Shown here: piece by piece, positions 1-8,527 of the stretch
How positions within the stretch are numbered: the stretch's first letter is position 1
Layout of the letters: each line of letters starts with the position of its first letter
Source of the DNA: Streptomyces inhibens
Lineage (GTDB): Bacteria; Actinomycetota; Actinomycetes; Streptomycetales; Streptomycetaceae
Reading direction: 5' to 3'
NCBI RefSeq assembly: GCF_003389455.1
Contig: NZ_QUAC01000484.1
Coordinates: forward strand, 1-64,000
DNA: 64,000 nucleotides
The notes under the pieces: model-generated
Database searches by the model: none
Told to the model about the DNA's origin: nothing
Seen by the model: only the letters and a program-made list of their open reading frames with translations
Position numbers and translations under genes: made by a program

Positions 1-188
1 AAGACCTCGCCGAAGTACCTGGCCTCGACGGTGGCCACGTGTTTGACCAGGCCGAGGAGGTTGGTCCCGGTCGCTGTCAAAGGTCGGCGGGCGTCGTATT
101 CGGACAAGCCGTCGAGTTTCCAGAGCAGCGCCTTGCGGTCCTGCCGCAGTCTCCCGCGCAGGTTGCCTTTCGCGAATTCATCGATCAT
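1..188 (-). CDS. DinB/DUF664-family protein, 3' end outside window
   Basis: The reverse strand reads from an ATG at 188 to the left edge with no stop. The predicted protein begins MIDEFAKGNLRGRLRQDR, then a block with KLDGLSEYDARRPLT and NLLGLVKHVATVEARYFGEV. That pattern (an early basic helix, then GTNLLGLVKH and the conserved E-Y-F-G) is typical of the four-helix DinB/DUF664 proteins of actinobacteria, which are often metal-binding and thiol-transferase-like. Only about 62 residues are visible, so the metal-binding histidine set cannot be checked. An in-frame ATG at 206 is an alternative start. Function beyond family membership is unknown. The family call is from memory of the sequence pattern. 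Confidence 0.7.
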   Translation of the reverse strand, partial: MIDEFAKGNLRGRLRQDRKALLWKLDGLSEYDARRPLTATGTNLLGLVKHVATVEARYFGEV

Positions 189-401
189 GCGGCATGAGCC
201 TGCCATGGGCTGCTCTTGGTCTCAAGATCCCGTACATGGTCCGCAACGACTGGCAGAGCCGAGGCCTGGCCATGGCCGCCGCCCTGACCTGCTACAAGTA
301 GCTCGCGAAACTTGCCACGTGAGACAACCTCTTAGCGTCGCGGGGTTCTTTGGCTTGAATCACGTGCCCAAGGGGGCCGGCGCATTGTCTTCACAAGTCC
401 G

Positions 402-758
402 CTATTTCCGATTTACGCCATGGCCTCGTGGGTCTATGCGGATGTAATCGACGCGGACGCTGGGTTCGAATCCAGCCGCGACGGGGCTGGTCGCGTTCCA
501 GGTTCCTGACGGCTGGGCCGGGCCTGTGTATCCCACGCGTCGAGCACGACCTGGCCGGGATGGCAGGTGCCGCCTGTCGCCGAACTGCCGTACTTCGTTG
601 GAGTCCAGCCATGCGTTGAAGTCGGCTGTGACAACGGGCGGGAAGCCCGCTCCACGGCTATGCGCTGTTACGAACTCAGCGAGCACTCTGACCTGCTGGC
701 AGCACACCGCAGAGGCATGCGCCCGTGCCACCGCCGCGTATCCCGCCGCCTCCGCCAT
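402..758 (-). pseudogene. C-terminal fragment of an endonuclease/exonuclease/phosphatase-family protein
   Basis: The 118-residue reading frame contains QVRVLAEFVTAHS, then VVTADFNAWLDSNEVRQFG, and near the end a W-x-W/S-R-x-DYI pattern (SGTWNATSP, VRVDYIRID). These match the C-terminal half of exonuclease/endonuclease/phosphatase (EEP) proteins, where G/A-D-F-N and R-x-D-Y-I/V contribute to the metal site. The N-terminal half of the domain is missing. Upstream the frame runs into repeat-rich DNA (832-952). I read it as a truncated remnant, not a functional nuclease. There is no convincing ribosome binding site. Confidence 0.55.
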
Positions 759-831
759 ACCCGCCCGCGTTCGTAGCCTCGCCGCGGACCCGCGTATGGG
801 GCTGGCTGAAGCGTCTGCGCGGCCGCCGATC

Positions 832-952
832 GGTCATGACGTTGCGTCGGTCAGCCATGGCCGATCCGTCCTCCTGGGATGGACAACCCGGATTCCCCAA
901 CCGGCCATCGGCCACCGGCCATGACGTGCGTCCGATCGGCCACGGCCGGCCA
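832..952. repeat. imperfect direct repeat pair with CATGACGT and GGCC-ATGG cores
   Basis: Two copies of about 36 bp start at 832 and 917. Each has G-G-Y-CATGACGT, then GCGTC, then GGCCA/CCATGGCC-type blocks. The first copy contains ATGGCCGA (857-864), the 8-mer that is strongly clustered at 33.4-34.4 kb in this window. The pair lies between the truncated EEP fragment and the SixA-like gene. No function can be assigned. Confidence 0.45.
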
Positions 953-1040
953 CCGACCAGTGGGTGGGCATGCCACGCTTGGCTGAATCCGACGCGGTTC
1001 ACCCGAGCTGGATGCCATCCAGGCACCAGGATGGGGCGCC

Positions 1041-1556
1041 ATGAGTGCTGACACCCTCCGCCGTGTAGTGATCCTCCGCCACGCGAAGAGCGACTGGCCG
1101 CAGGTAGACGATCACGAACGTCCGCTCGCAAAACGCGGTCGAAAGGATGCGCCCGTCGCCGGCCGCTGGCTGGCAGGCTCCGGCATCACCCTGGACCTGG
1201 CGTTGTGCTCGACGGCTGCGCGCTGCCGCGAGACCTGGGAGCTCGCTGCGCCCGAGCTGTCGGAGAGGCCCAGGACGTCGTACGAGGAACGCCTGTACGA
1301 GGCGTCGCCGGGTGAGCTGATTGCTGTCCTGAACGAGGTATCCGACGAGGTCCACGACCTGCTGCTCATCGGGCACAACCCCGGGGCACAAGGTCTCGTC
1401 GACATCCTCGCGAGCGAGGCAGAAGATGACGCGCTGGCACGATTCCACCGTGGCTTCCCCACATCCGCGATCGCCGTACTCACCCTCAACGGCTCCTGGC
1501 AGGGCGTTGAACCGGGTGTCGGGCGGCTGGTTGCCTTCTGGGCCCCGCATGCCTAA
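1041..1556 (+). CDS. SixA-type histidine phosphatase
   Basis: This 171-residue protein is a single-domain histidine phosphatase of the SixA branch. The catalytic RHAKSDWP motif lies near residue 13, and the second histidine is in LLLIGHNPGAQ near residue 113. A conserved arginine environment (STAARCRETWE) lies between them. Family members remove phosphate from phosphohistidine or small phospho-substrates in the cytoplasm. The substrate here cannot be deduced. The gene stands alone on the plus strand and converges on the Tad operon. The start is the ATG at 1041 behind a weak GGATGGGG site. Length is normal for the family. Confidence 0.85.
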   Translation: MSADTLRRVVILRHAKSDWPQVDDHERPLAKRGRKDAPVAGRWLAGSGITLDLALCSTAARCRETWELAAPELSERPRTSYEERLYEASPGELIAVLNEVSDEVHDLLLIGHNPGAQGLVDILASEAEDDALARFHRGFPTSAIAVLTLNGSWQGVEPGVGRLVAFWAPHA

Positions 1557-1867
1557 TTGACCTCCACCCTGCCCAGCGTGCCAAGCCGCTGCCCCACGCC
1601 GCGCCGGGTGCCGAAGGCCTTCCAACGGCACCCGGCCCGTCATCCGCTCGATTCACCGCTGCTGTCGAAACCCGCGAACAATTCGACGTGGCCGCAACGG
1701 CCCGGTGCCTCCCGAACTGCTGCCGAAGTGCTGCCCGTTCTCGTTCTCGCGGACAAAGCCACGCACATTTCCCTGGAGCGGGCGTGCCCGCAGCCGAGAG
1801 CAGTGAACGAAAGCGGCGACAGATCAAGCGTTGGCCCGCAGACGGCGCGGCCAGCTCGGAGGACAGC
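1557..1867. other. gene-free convergent gap
   Basis: These 311 bp lie between two converging genes. I see no convincing reading frame, strong hairpin or repeat. Confidence 0.5.
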
Positions 1868-2593
1868 TCAGCTACTCGTGATCAGAGCCGCGCCCAGAGT
1901 GCCGACGATCAAAAACGGCCCGAAGGCCAGCGTGCTCTTGCGGTGTCCGCGCCGGGTGAGCAGGAGCAGAATCGCCACCGTGGCGCCGAGGAGATAGGTC
2001 AGAACGAGCGCGAGGACTGCGGCCTGCCAACTGCGCCACCCGAGCACCGCACCGAGAGAGATCGCCAGCTTCGCGTCGCCCAGCCCCATCCCGCACAGCG
2101 CGAGCACCGTGAACAACCCTCCAGCCGCAGCCGCGACGGTCACGGCGCGCAGAAGGCTCCCGGTCTCCTGGTGAGCGGATGCGGTGGTGAGCAACGCCAG
2201 TGTGCCGACGGCGGCAGCCAGCGTCAGAAGGTTCGGCAGTCGCTGCACCGCGCTGTCGATCAGCAGAAGGCCGGCGCCGAGAAGAGCGATCCAGTACTGG
2301 GTGGCGGCGTACCAACCGGCGGCGCCACCGGCCGCGACCACAGCGAACGCGGCGGCGGTGGTGAGCTCCGGCAGCCAGGGCGCACACAGCCGCGCACGGC
2401 AGTTGGGGCAGTGGCCGCCGGGCGGAAGCAGCCGCAGGGCGTGCGGGCCCCACGCCGGCACCGGCCGCGGTGAGCAGGCCGGGCAGGTGACGTCGGCGGG
2501 CTGCCCGGCCGGGACGGCGAGAGCGACGACGACCGGGCGCAGGGCAGCTCCGGCCACAAGGCCCACAAGTGCGGCCAGCAGCTGGCTGAGCAT
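1868..2593 (-). CDS. A24-type prepilin peptidase of the Tad/Flp pilus
   Basis: This 241-residue polytopic membrane protein has both aspartates of aspartic prepilin peptidases: LLLIDSAVQRLPN (near residue 113) and GMGLGDAKL (near residue 174). It would cleave the leader of the Flp pilin and of the TadE-like pseudopilins at the cytoplasmic face of the membrane. The N-terminal loop keeps two cysteine pairs (CPAC, CPNC), the zinc-binding signature of PilD-type bifunctional peptidases. TadV/CpaA-type enzymes often lack it. It is the last gene of the minus-strand Tad operon, 49 bp after the LysM-BTAD gene. Seven or so hydrophobic segments are visible. Confidence 0.88.
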   Translation of the reverse strand: MLSQLLAALVGLVAGAALRPVVVALAVPAGQPADVTCPACSPRPVPAWGPHALRLLPPGGHCPNCRARLCAPWLPELTTAAAFAVVAAGGAAGWYAATQYWIALLGAGLLLIDSAVQRLPNLLTLAAAVGTLALLTTASAHQETGSLLRAVTVAAAAGGLFTVLALCGMGLGDAKLAISLGAVLGWRSWQAAVLALVLTYLLGATVAILLLLTRRGHRKSTLAFGPFLIVGTLGAALITSS

Positions 2594-2642
2594 GTGGTGT
2601 CCTCTCGTGCTGCGCCGCCCGGTGCGCGGCGGACCGGGTCGG

Positions 2643-5600
2643 TCAGGCGGACTTGCTGAGCTGGGCCAGGATTTCGGCGGTGGACTCCTCCATGTCGACG
2701 CCCAGTTCCATGTTGAGGGTGTCGAGTTTCTCCGCGGCCCGCTCCAGCGCGTCCCAGTCGCCGAGGGCGGCGTAGGTGCGGAACAGAACGCGGTAGAGGT
2801 TCTCGATCTCGGGTGCCGCGTCCAGCCCCTTGGTGGCCGCCCATAGCGCGCCGCGGGGATCGCCTTGGGCCAGGCAGTGCTCGGCCAGGTCCGCGGCCGC
2901 GTCCACGATCGCGGAAATCATGTCCTGGGCCTGGTGCTCGGCCCAGGCGTAGCGCCGGCTGTTCACGCCGGAGAACGGCCGGCCCCGCACGAGTTCGAGT
3001 GCGGCGCGCAGCTGGGCGGCGGCCTGCGGGCCGGGGCTCTGGGCAGCTGCTGCGGTCAGGCGCTGGAAGTGGTGCCAGTCGGAGTCGACGGTGGGGGCCA
3101 GGGCGTAGCGGGCGTCGCTGGTGGTGGCGATGGGCGGGAAGAACGGGGTGCCGTCCTCGTCGGTGCCCAGCCAGCTCCTCAGGCGGCTCACCGTGGCGTT
3201 GCGGTACTTGCGGGCGGTGTCCCGGCCGGGCCACATCGCCTCGTCCACGGCGTGGTGGTCGAGGTTGGGGTGCAGCACGAGCCAGGCGGCCAGCTCGATG
3301 CAGGTCCGCTTGCGCTTGGACTCGATGGTGCCCTGGGTGCCCTCGATGTCCACGGGTCCCAGCATCCGCACCACGGGGCCGTCGCCCGCGGTGTCCTCCA
3401 CCGCGACCTCGAACTCCGGCGACGGTTGCTGTGTCTCCTTCAGGAGCGAGACGTGTGCGTGTACGGCCGGGCCACGGTGCTGTGTCGCAGCCGAGGACGA
3501 GCCGGATGGTGTGGGCTCGTCCATCTCGCCTGTGGGGAGGGGAAGGCTTTCGCCGCCCTGGTCCTCGGTGTCGTCCGCAGCGGCATCCGTCTCGTCAGCT
3601 GCTTCGGCCGGCGGTTCGTCTTCGTAGAGGGCGAACTGGGCCATCAGGCTCGGCACCTGGGCAGGGGAGCTGGCCGGCGGCGCCGGGGGAGCGACGGGCA
3701 CGGCCGCAGGCGCATCCGTCGTTGCCGTGTACTGCGGCAGATCCGGGACGGCCTTCGGAGTGGTGGCTATGGGCTGGGCGGCCGGGACGTCGTCCGCGCG
3801 GGTCGTCGCCAGCACCTCCAGCGCGTAGGCGTAATCCTCATCGCTGAGCGCCTGCACGTTGCACGAGACCTCCACCTCGGTGCCCGGCAGCCGCAGTGTC
3901 ACGGGCCCGGCCGTCGTATCGGCATCCACCACCTGGGCCCCGGACGGGACGGCAGCACCGCTGCCGGTGGTCACCAGCACGGTCGCCGACCGCGGATAGT
4001 CGGCAACGACCTGCCGCAGCTCCTCAAGCTCCGTGCCCGCACCGTCATCGGCGCCGCTGAACAAGAGGTGCGGGCTCCACGCAGCGGCGGTCTCCTCCCC
4101 GGTCCGCGCGCGACGCAGACCAGGTGCGCCCAGGACGTCCAGGGCGCGCTGCTGCTCGGTGTGATGCGCCCGGAGAGCGCCCAGCGCGCTGGCGATGTCC
4201 GCGTGCTCGATGACCCGCTCGGGCAGTTCCTCACGCAGGCCGGGCGCCGACTGGCCGAGGGCGGAGACGGTGAGGTGGTCGGCGAATTCGCTGGCCGCCA
4301 GCTCCAGTGCCAGGGTGCGCAGCACCCTGTGCCGGTCGGCCCCTGTCAGGTGCAGGTGACCGGCGTTCTCCAGGTCGAGCAGGATCAGGTGGCCGTGCTC
4401 GTCCCAGCCGAGGGAGGCGAGCGTCGGGTAGGGGGATTCGACGTCGTCGGTCTGCTCCTGGGGCAGGAGTTCGCCCCCTCGTGTGGGGCAGGTCCACCGC
4501 TGCAGTGTGTCGGGGGCGGCGGTGAAAGGCGGTACGGGCGCGGCCGGTTCGGTCAGGTGCAGCACGATCTCGCGCGGACCGATCACCGCTGCCGACAGTG
4601 GCGGCAGTCCCCGGTCGGCGGCGGTGAGGTGGACCGCTGCGGTGCGCAGGGCACCGTCGAGCATGGTGGTGTCCAGAGCAGCTTCGGCGGTACGCAGATT
4701 CTGCTCGGCGGCGGCAGCCCCTTCTTTGGGGAGCGCGATACGGCGGCCGCGGTGCCGGCGACGCTGCTGCAGGATGCGCCGGGTGGCGACAGCGGACAGC
4801 AGGGCCGTGGCTAGGACACCGCCACCGATCGCGGCGACCTGGCCGGAGCTGACCTGCTCCGAGGCCGCAGGACGGGCGGGTGCGTGCGGGGCAGGCGTTG
4901 CTTCGGCGGGGGAGGGCGCAGCGGAAGGCTTCCGCGAGGGTGCCGCCGTCTCGTCCCGCCCTCCGGCCTTCCCGTCGGAGGCGTCGGGCGCAGCAGGAGC
5001 CGGCTTGGTGTCCTCTGCGTCCCCGCCTTGCTCCTGGTGCTCGTGATGGGGGGAGGCGGCGCTGCCGTTGTCCGGCTCCGGCGCGGGTTGTTCATGCTTG
5101 GGCGCCGCGTCCTGGTCGTGCTTGCTGTGCTCGCCCGGAGGACTCGGGGTGGCCTGCGGGGGCAGGTCGACGCGCTCGCCGGGATAGATCAGGTCCGGGT
5201 CGTGGATCGTGTCCTTGTTCTCGGCGTAGATGTCGGTCCACCGGTCGGCGTTGCCCAGCTTCTTGTCCGCGATGGCGGAGAGCGAATCCCCTGCGGCCAC
5301 CGTGTAGGTCTCGGTCTTCGCCTCCTGCTGCGCGTCGGCCTCGGCGGGGGCCGGGGCGGCCGTGGCGAGCTGAGTGTGCACGCCGCTCGCGTCGGCCGGC
5401 AGGTTGACGACGGTGCCTGCGGGCAGCGTCGCGGTCTGCGGCAACCCGGGGTTCAGGGCACGGATTTCGGCGTGGCGGCGTCCGTCGCCGAGGTAGTGCT
5501 CAGCCAGGTCCCAGAGGGTCTCGCCGGTGGCCCCCACGGTGTGCCGGGGGCCGGTGTGTGTGGCCGCCTTCTGCGGCGTGGGCGCCTGCGAGGTGGAGGG

Positions 5601-6032
5601 GCCGGGCGCTGCTGTGGCGCTGTGGGCAACCGCGGTGGCGGGGGTCGCGGCGATAGCGGTGGCCGAAGGGAGCACCAGCAGGCCGCCCAGCAGCACGGCC
5701 GCAAGACGCTGTGGTGCGGCAAGGCCCCGCACGCGCGGTGCAGCACGGTGGCGCAGGAGGGCCGCGGCCTCCACGACCAGGGAGGCGATGAACCATGCCC
5801 ACAGCACCCAGCACACCAGCGTGATGGCGGTGAACAGGATCTGCCCGTCATCCGGTGCCATCAGCGCGTCCCCGATGTCTCCCACCGAGCGCACGCCGGC
5901 GGGCAGCGTGCCGATGCGCAGCAGCGCGAGCGGCAGGCCGGCGATGAGCGCGGCGAGGGCCACCAGGCTGCCGGTGATGCGTACCAGGGCCAGCGGCCAG
6001 GGGCGGCGCGTGGGGGAGTGGGGGTGGGGCAT
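2643..6032 (-). CDS. membrane protein with two LysM domains and a C-terminal BTAD regulator module
   Basis: This 1129-residue protein has hydrophobic segments at about 14-40, 64-93 and 108-130. LysM domains follow at about 163-212 (HTVGATGETLWDLAEHYLG) and 242-291 (YTVAAGDSLSAIADKKLG). After a Pro/Ala/Glu/His-rich linker comes another membrane segment near 400-420. The C-terminus has a winged-helix-like segment (KRKRTCIELAAWLVLHP; RNATVSRLRSWLG) and a bacterial transcriptional activation domain ending LNMELGVDMEESTAEIL. LysM binds peptidoglycan, and BTAD modules occur in SARP-type activators. The architecture suggests a wall-sensing regulator or scaffold for pilus assembly, which is inference. 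It sits inside the Tad operon, 5 bp after the TadG-like gene. Confidence 0.85.
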   Translation of the reverse strand: MPHPHSPTRRPWPLALVRITGSLVALAALIAGLPLALLRIGTLPAGVRSVGDIGDALMAPDDGQILFTAITLVCWVLWAWFIASLVVEAAALLRHRAAPRVRGLAAPQRLAAVLLGGLLVLPSATAIAATPATAVAHSATAAPGPSTSQAPTPQKAATHTGPRHTVGATGETLWDLAEHYLGDGRRHAEIRALNPGLPQTATLPAGTVVNLPADASGVHTQLATAAPAPAEADAQQEAKTETYTVAAGDSLSAIADKKLGNADRWTDIYAENKDTIHDPDLIYPGERVDLPPQATPSPPGEHSKHDQDAAPKHEQPAPEPDNGSAASPHHEHQEQGGDAEDTKPAPAAPDASDGKAGGRDETAAPSRKPSAAPSPAEATPAPHAPARPAASEQVSSGQVAAIGGGVLATALLSAVATRRILQQRRRHRGRRIALPKEGAAAAEQNLRTAEAALDTTMLDGALRTAAVHLTAADRGLPPLSAAVIGPREIVLHLTEPAAPVPPFTAAPDTLQRWTCPTRGGELLPQEQTDDVESPYPTLASLGWDEHGHLILLDLENAGHLHLTGADRHRVLRTLALELAASEFADHLTVSALGQSAPGLREELPERVIEHADIASALGALRAHHTEQQRALDVLGAPGLRRARTGEETAAAWSPHLLFSGADDGAGTELEELRQVVADYPRSATVLVTTGSGAAVPSGAQVVDADTTAGPVTLRLPGTEVEVSCNVQALSDEDYAYALEVLATTRADDVPAAQPIATTPKAVPDLPQYTATTDAPAAVPVAPPAPPASSPAQVPSLMAQFALYEDEPPAEAADETDAAADDTEDQGGESLPLPTGEMDEPTPSGSSSAATQHRGPAVHAHVSLLKETQQPSPEFEVAVEDTAGDGPVVRMLGPVDIEGTQGTIESKRKRTCIELAAWLVLHPNLDHHAVDEAMWPGRDTARKYRNATVSRLRSWLGTDEDGTPFFPPIATTSDARYALAPTVDSDWHHFQRLTAAAAQSPGPQAAAQLRAALELVRGRPFSGVNSRRYAWAEHQAQDMISAIVDAAADLAEHCLAQGDPRGALWAATKGLDAAPEIENLYRVLFRTYAALGDWDALERAAEKLDTLNMELGVDMEESTAEILAQLSKSA

Positions 6033-6037
6033 GTCAG

Positions 6038-6502
6038 TCAGTCTCCGACCTGGTGGACGAGCTGGGCGGTGCCGTGTCCGGTGACGGGCAGTGTGGGGCG
6101 GCCGACGCCGACGAGCATGAGGCAGTGGTATGTGTCGGTCACGCTTACCTCCAGGCGCTTGCCGCCGCCGGAAACAGTGACGGTGCCGTCCACCCCGGCC
6201 TGGCGCAAGAAGTCTCTGGCGACGGAGGCGGCGGCTTCCGGGTCGACGACGATCTCCCCGCCCGGGATGGCTTTGCCGGCGTCGATCTGCTGGCCGCCGG
6301 CCCGTGCTGCGGCGTTGGCGACATCGTCGGCGTGCGCGGAGGCTTTGAGCTGTCCGCCGCCGTCCACGACGAGGGCCAGCAGACCGAGGAAGACCGTGCC
6401 GACGATGATCCAGAACAAGGTTGCCGAGCCGCGGTCTGCGGGGCCGTGGAAGCGGCGGAGGAGAAACCGTCGGAGGGCGGCGGGCAGGGGCAGCATGTTC
6501 AC
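6038..6502 (-). CDS. TadG-like pilus assembly protein
   Basis: This 154-residue protein has a basic N-terminus, then DRGSATLFWIIVGTVFLG and a hydrophobic helix leading into VDGGGQLKASAHADDVANAAARAGGQ. That is the N-terminal pattern of TadG/TadE-like pseudopilins: an acidic residue after the leader, one membrane helix, then an alanine-rich helix. It would be processed by the prepilin peptidase and sit in the membrane as a minor pilin or assembly factor. The start overlaps the stop of the upstream gene by an ATGA-type junction, so the genes are translationally coupled. Confidence 0.8.
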   Translation of the reverse strand: MNMLPLPAALRRFLLRRFHGPADRGSATLFWIIVGTVFLGLLALVVDGGGQLKASAHADDVANAAARAGGQQIDAGKAIPGGEIVVDPEAAASVARDFLRQAGVDGTVTVSGGGKRLEVSVTDTYHCLMLVGVGRPTLPVTGHGTAQLVHQVGD

Positions 6503-6948
6503 TCCGCGCGGTCGGCGTACTGGTCCAGCGCGCTCGTGGCGGTGGCGGTCAAGGTTTTGGAGCCGGGCAGGCCCGGGACCGTCAGCTGGGAGAGCGGGAT
6601 GGTGCAGGTGACGGTGGCGGTCACGCTCGCGGTCTGCCCGAGCGGCGCGTTGAAGGAACTGGTGTCGATGCTGACGGTCCGGCTGGTGCAGTTGCGGTCG
6701 TCCTGGCGCAGGGCCGCGGTGGCGGCGGCGCGGCCGCGCGCCTGGGCGGTGTCCGCGTCGGCGGCCTGGGAGGCGGCGCGGGCCGCGGAGTTGGCGGCGT
6801 TGTCGACGCTGGAGTCGAACACACCGGCCAGACCGTACGCGGCGAGCAGCCCCAGGAAGGGCAGCAGGAACGTCACGCAGATGACGGTTTCCAGGGTGTA
6901 GGTGCCCCGGTCGTCCCGCCAGTTAAGACGGCGCAGCATCGTCATCAC
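6499..6948 (-). CDS. TadE-like pseudopilin (1)
   Basis: This is a 149-residue protein. The DDRGTYTLETVICVTFLLPF segment is a type IV pilin-like leader with the glutamate five residues into the hydrophobic stretch. It is followed by an Ala-rich helix (NAANSAARAASQAADADTAQ) and a beta-rich C-terminus with one cysteine pair (NCTS, VTCT). It overlaps both neighbours by 4 bp. The role is probably a minor pilin of the Flp pilus. TadE and TadF cannot be told apart here. Confidence 0.8.
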   Translation of the reverse strand: MMTMLRRLNWRDDRGTYTLETVICVTFLLPFLGLLAAYGLAGVFDSSVDNAANSAARAASQAADADTAQARGRAAATAALRQDDRNCTSRTVSIDTSSFNAPLGQTASVTATVTCTIPLSQLTVPGLPGSKTLTATATSALDQYADRAE

Positions 6949-7361
6949 GGCCCCACGTTCCAGCGCTCGACCGGCACTTCGGCGGACTTGGTGACTCGCG
7001 GGGTCCAGCCGGGCACCAGCGACAGGCTGCTGCCGGTCACCGTCACACGGACCCTGTCGGCGGTGGAGCCGGACGCGGAGACCACGGGGCCCTTGATGAG
7101 GTGGACCCCGGCGAGCCAGCTGCGGGCACGGGCGGTGCCGTCAGCGGGGGATGCCTGGTAGGCGGCGCCGACGGTGGCTGCCTTGCGGGCAGCGGTGAGC
7201 GCGGCCTCCTGAGCCAGATACCACATGCCCAGCTGCAGCCCGGCGCACAGAATCAGCATGACCACCGGGGCGATGATGGTGAACTCCAGCGTCCCCATCC
7301 CCTCGTCGCGCCGCATGCCCGCGCGCCGTGCGCGCCACCGCTGCGTCCAGCTCCGCCACAT
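6945..7361 (-). CDS. TadE-like pseudopilin (2)
   Basis: This is a 138-residue protein. MRRDEGMGTLEFTIIAPVVM is a clear TadE leader: G-x-G-T-L-E-F, then a hydrophobic helix. An Ala-rich amphipathic segment (EAALTAARKAATVGAAYQAS) and a short beta-rich tail follow. It is predicted to be membrane-anchored and processed by the operon's prepilin peptidase. It follows the Flp pilin gene by 1 bp and overlaps the next pseudopilin by 4 bp. Confidence 0.82.
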   Translation of the reverse strand: MWRSWTQRWRARRAGMRRDEGMGTLEFTIIAPVVMLILCAGLQLGMWYLAQEAALTAARKAATVGAAYQASPADGTARARSWLAGVHLIKGPVVSASGSTADRVRVTVTGSSLSLVPGWTPRVTKSAEVPVERWNVGP

Positions 7362-7362
7362 G

Positions 7363-7575
7363 TCAGAACGAGCTCTTGAAGGTGTTCATCAGGCTGTCGA
7401 ACTTGCCGTTGAACGCGACGCCGAAGGCGGTGGCGGCGACGATGAGGACGGCGCCGATGATGAGCTTCTCCAGGGTCTCCAGGCCGGCGTCGCTCCGGCT
7501 GCTCGTCATGCGGGCCACGCAGGTCAGCCAACGGTCGGTCAGCCGGGAGCGCAGGGTGTGGGCGGTGTACTTCAT
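7363..7575 (-). CDS. flp: Flp-type major pilin
   Basis: This 70-residue protein starts at the ATG at 7573-7575 (MKYTAHTLRS), directly behind a strong GAAGGGGG ribosome binding site; a longer frame running upstream of it is not the gene. It contains GLETLEKLIIGAVLIVAATAF, an Flp pilin hydrophobic helix with the conserved glutamate, then a short tail ending FKSSF. The N-terminal leader is long, about 30 residues, as in actinobacterial Flp proteins. After cleavage the mature pilin would be about 40 residues. The strong Shine-Dalgarno sequence fits a subunit needed in large amounts. Confidence 0.85.
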   Translation of the reverse strand: MKYTAHTLRSRLTDRWLTCVARMTSSRSDAGLETLEKLIIGAVLIVAATAFGVAFNGKFDSLMNTFKSSF

Positions 7576-7627
7576 GGGAATTTCCCCCTTCGGTGGTGAA
7601 CAGTTCTGGTTGGTGCCGCCGGAGCGG

Positions 7628-8527
7628 TCAGGTGCTGATGAGGGTTTGGAAGAACGGATAGCCGAGGGTCGCGAACAGCACGACGAACAGCACCGTGCCC
7701 GGCACCACACTCTTTTCGGAGTCGGCGTTGGCCTCGGCCTGGACGTCGGTCTGGAGCCGCTTGCGCAGGGCCTTGGCCTGCGTTTCCAGCGCCGCGATGA
7801 TCGAGGCACCTTCACCGCCCGCGTGCGCGAACGTGTCCGCTGGCCCGGCCAGCTCGGGGACATCCAGCTGCTCGGAGAGCGCCTTCAGCGCGTCCCACGG
7901 CGGCATGCCCGAGAGCCGGGCCTGATCCAGCGCGGCCCGGATCCGCACGTAGACGCGCCCGTCGCCGACGGCTGCTGTCTCGTACAGGGCCCGCTCGGCG
8001 CCGGAGTGTGCACCGCGCTGTAGCCGGGCCCGCTCCATCAGCGAGGCCACCGCGTAGCGGTACTCCAGGCGCAACTTCGTTGCCTTGGACCGCACGTTGG
8101 TGTCGGCGGAGAGCCACATGATCGCCGCGAACATGACCGAGACGAACAGCGGCACCACGAACGGCAGCGGCACGCCCAGCAGCGCGGCCATGGCCAGTGC
8201 CAGCTGCGGCATGGCGAAGCCGCCCACCGCTCCGATGACCTTGTCGCCGACGTGCTTGGCCGGCGAGATGCCCAGCAGGTCCAGGTCCTTGCGCGGCACG
8301 CCTACACGCTCGCCGAAGGACCCCAGGACGCGCGTGCCGACCTGCTCGGTCCAGATCGCGCTGCGGGAAGTCCCCGGCGCATACTGCGCCTTCGGGGCCG
8401 CGGTGGTGTTCTCCAGGCGGTCGAGGACTGTGCCCAGGTCCGGGCGGGACGGCAGCAGTTCCCGGACCACCAGGAAGGCGCCGCCGCCGATCATCGCGCC
8501 GTATACGACGCCTGCCATCGACATCAT
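7628..8527 (-). CDS. tadC: TadC-like inner membrane platform protein
   Basis: This 299-residue type II secretion F-domain protein has hydrophobic segments near the N-terminus, around 110-145 and at the C-terminus (GTVLFVVLFATLGYPFFQTL). The cytoplasmic F domain between them contains RLEYRYAVASLMERARLQRG and FAHAGGEGASIIAALETQAK. With TadB it would form the membrane platform on which the TadA ATPase works. Its start overlaps the stop of tadB by ATGA. Confidence 0.85.
   Translation of the reverse strand: MMSMAGVVYGAMIGGGAFLVVRELLPSRPDLGTVLDRLENTTAAPKAQYAPGTSRSAIWTEQVGTRVLGSFGERVGVPRKDLDLLGISPAKHVGDKVIGAVGGFAMPQLALAMAALLGVPLPFVVPLFVSVMFAAIMWLSADTNVRSKATKLRLEYRYAVASLMERARLQRGAHSGAERALYETAAVGDGRVYVRIRAALDQARLSGMPPWDALKALSEQLDVPELAGPADTFAHAGGEGASIIAALETQAKALRKRLQTDVQAEANADSEKSVVPGTVLFVVLFATLGYPFFQTLIST

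Noticed and set aside
192-302. Plus-strand frame ending KIPYMVRNDWQSRGLAMAAA, LTCYK
   Set aside because: It faintly resembles the start of YihY/BrkB membrane proteins (A-A-A-L-T-x-Y), but it is only ~35 residues, overlaps the DinB start and stops at once.
2865-6611. Very long plus-strand frames antisense to the LysM-BTAD and pilus genes
   Set aside because: They are typical high-GC antisense frames, Arg/Gly-rich without domains. The minus strand has clear protein families.
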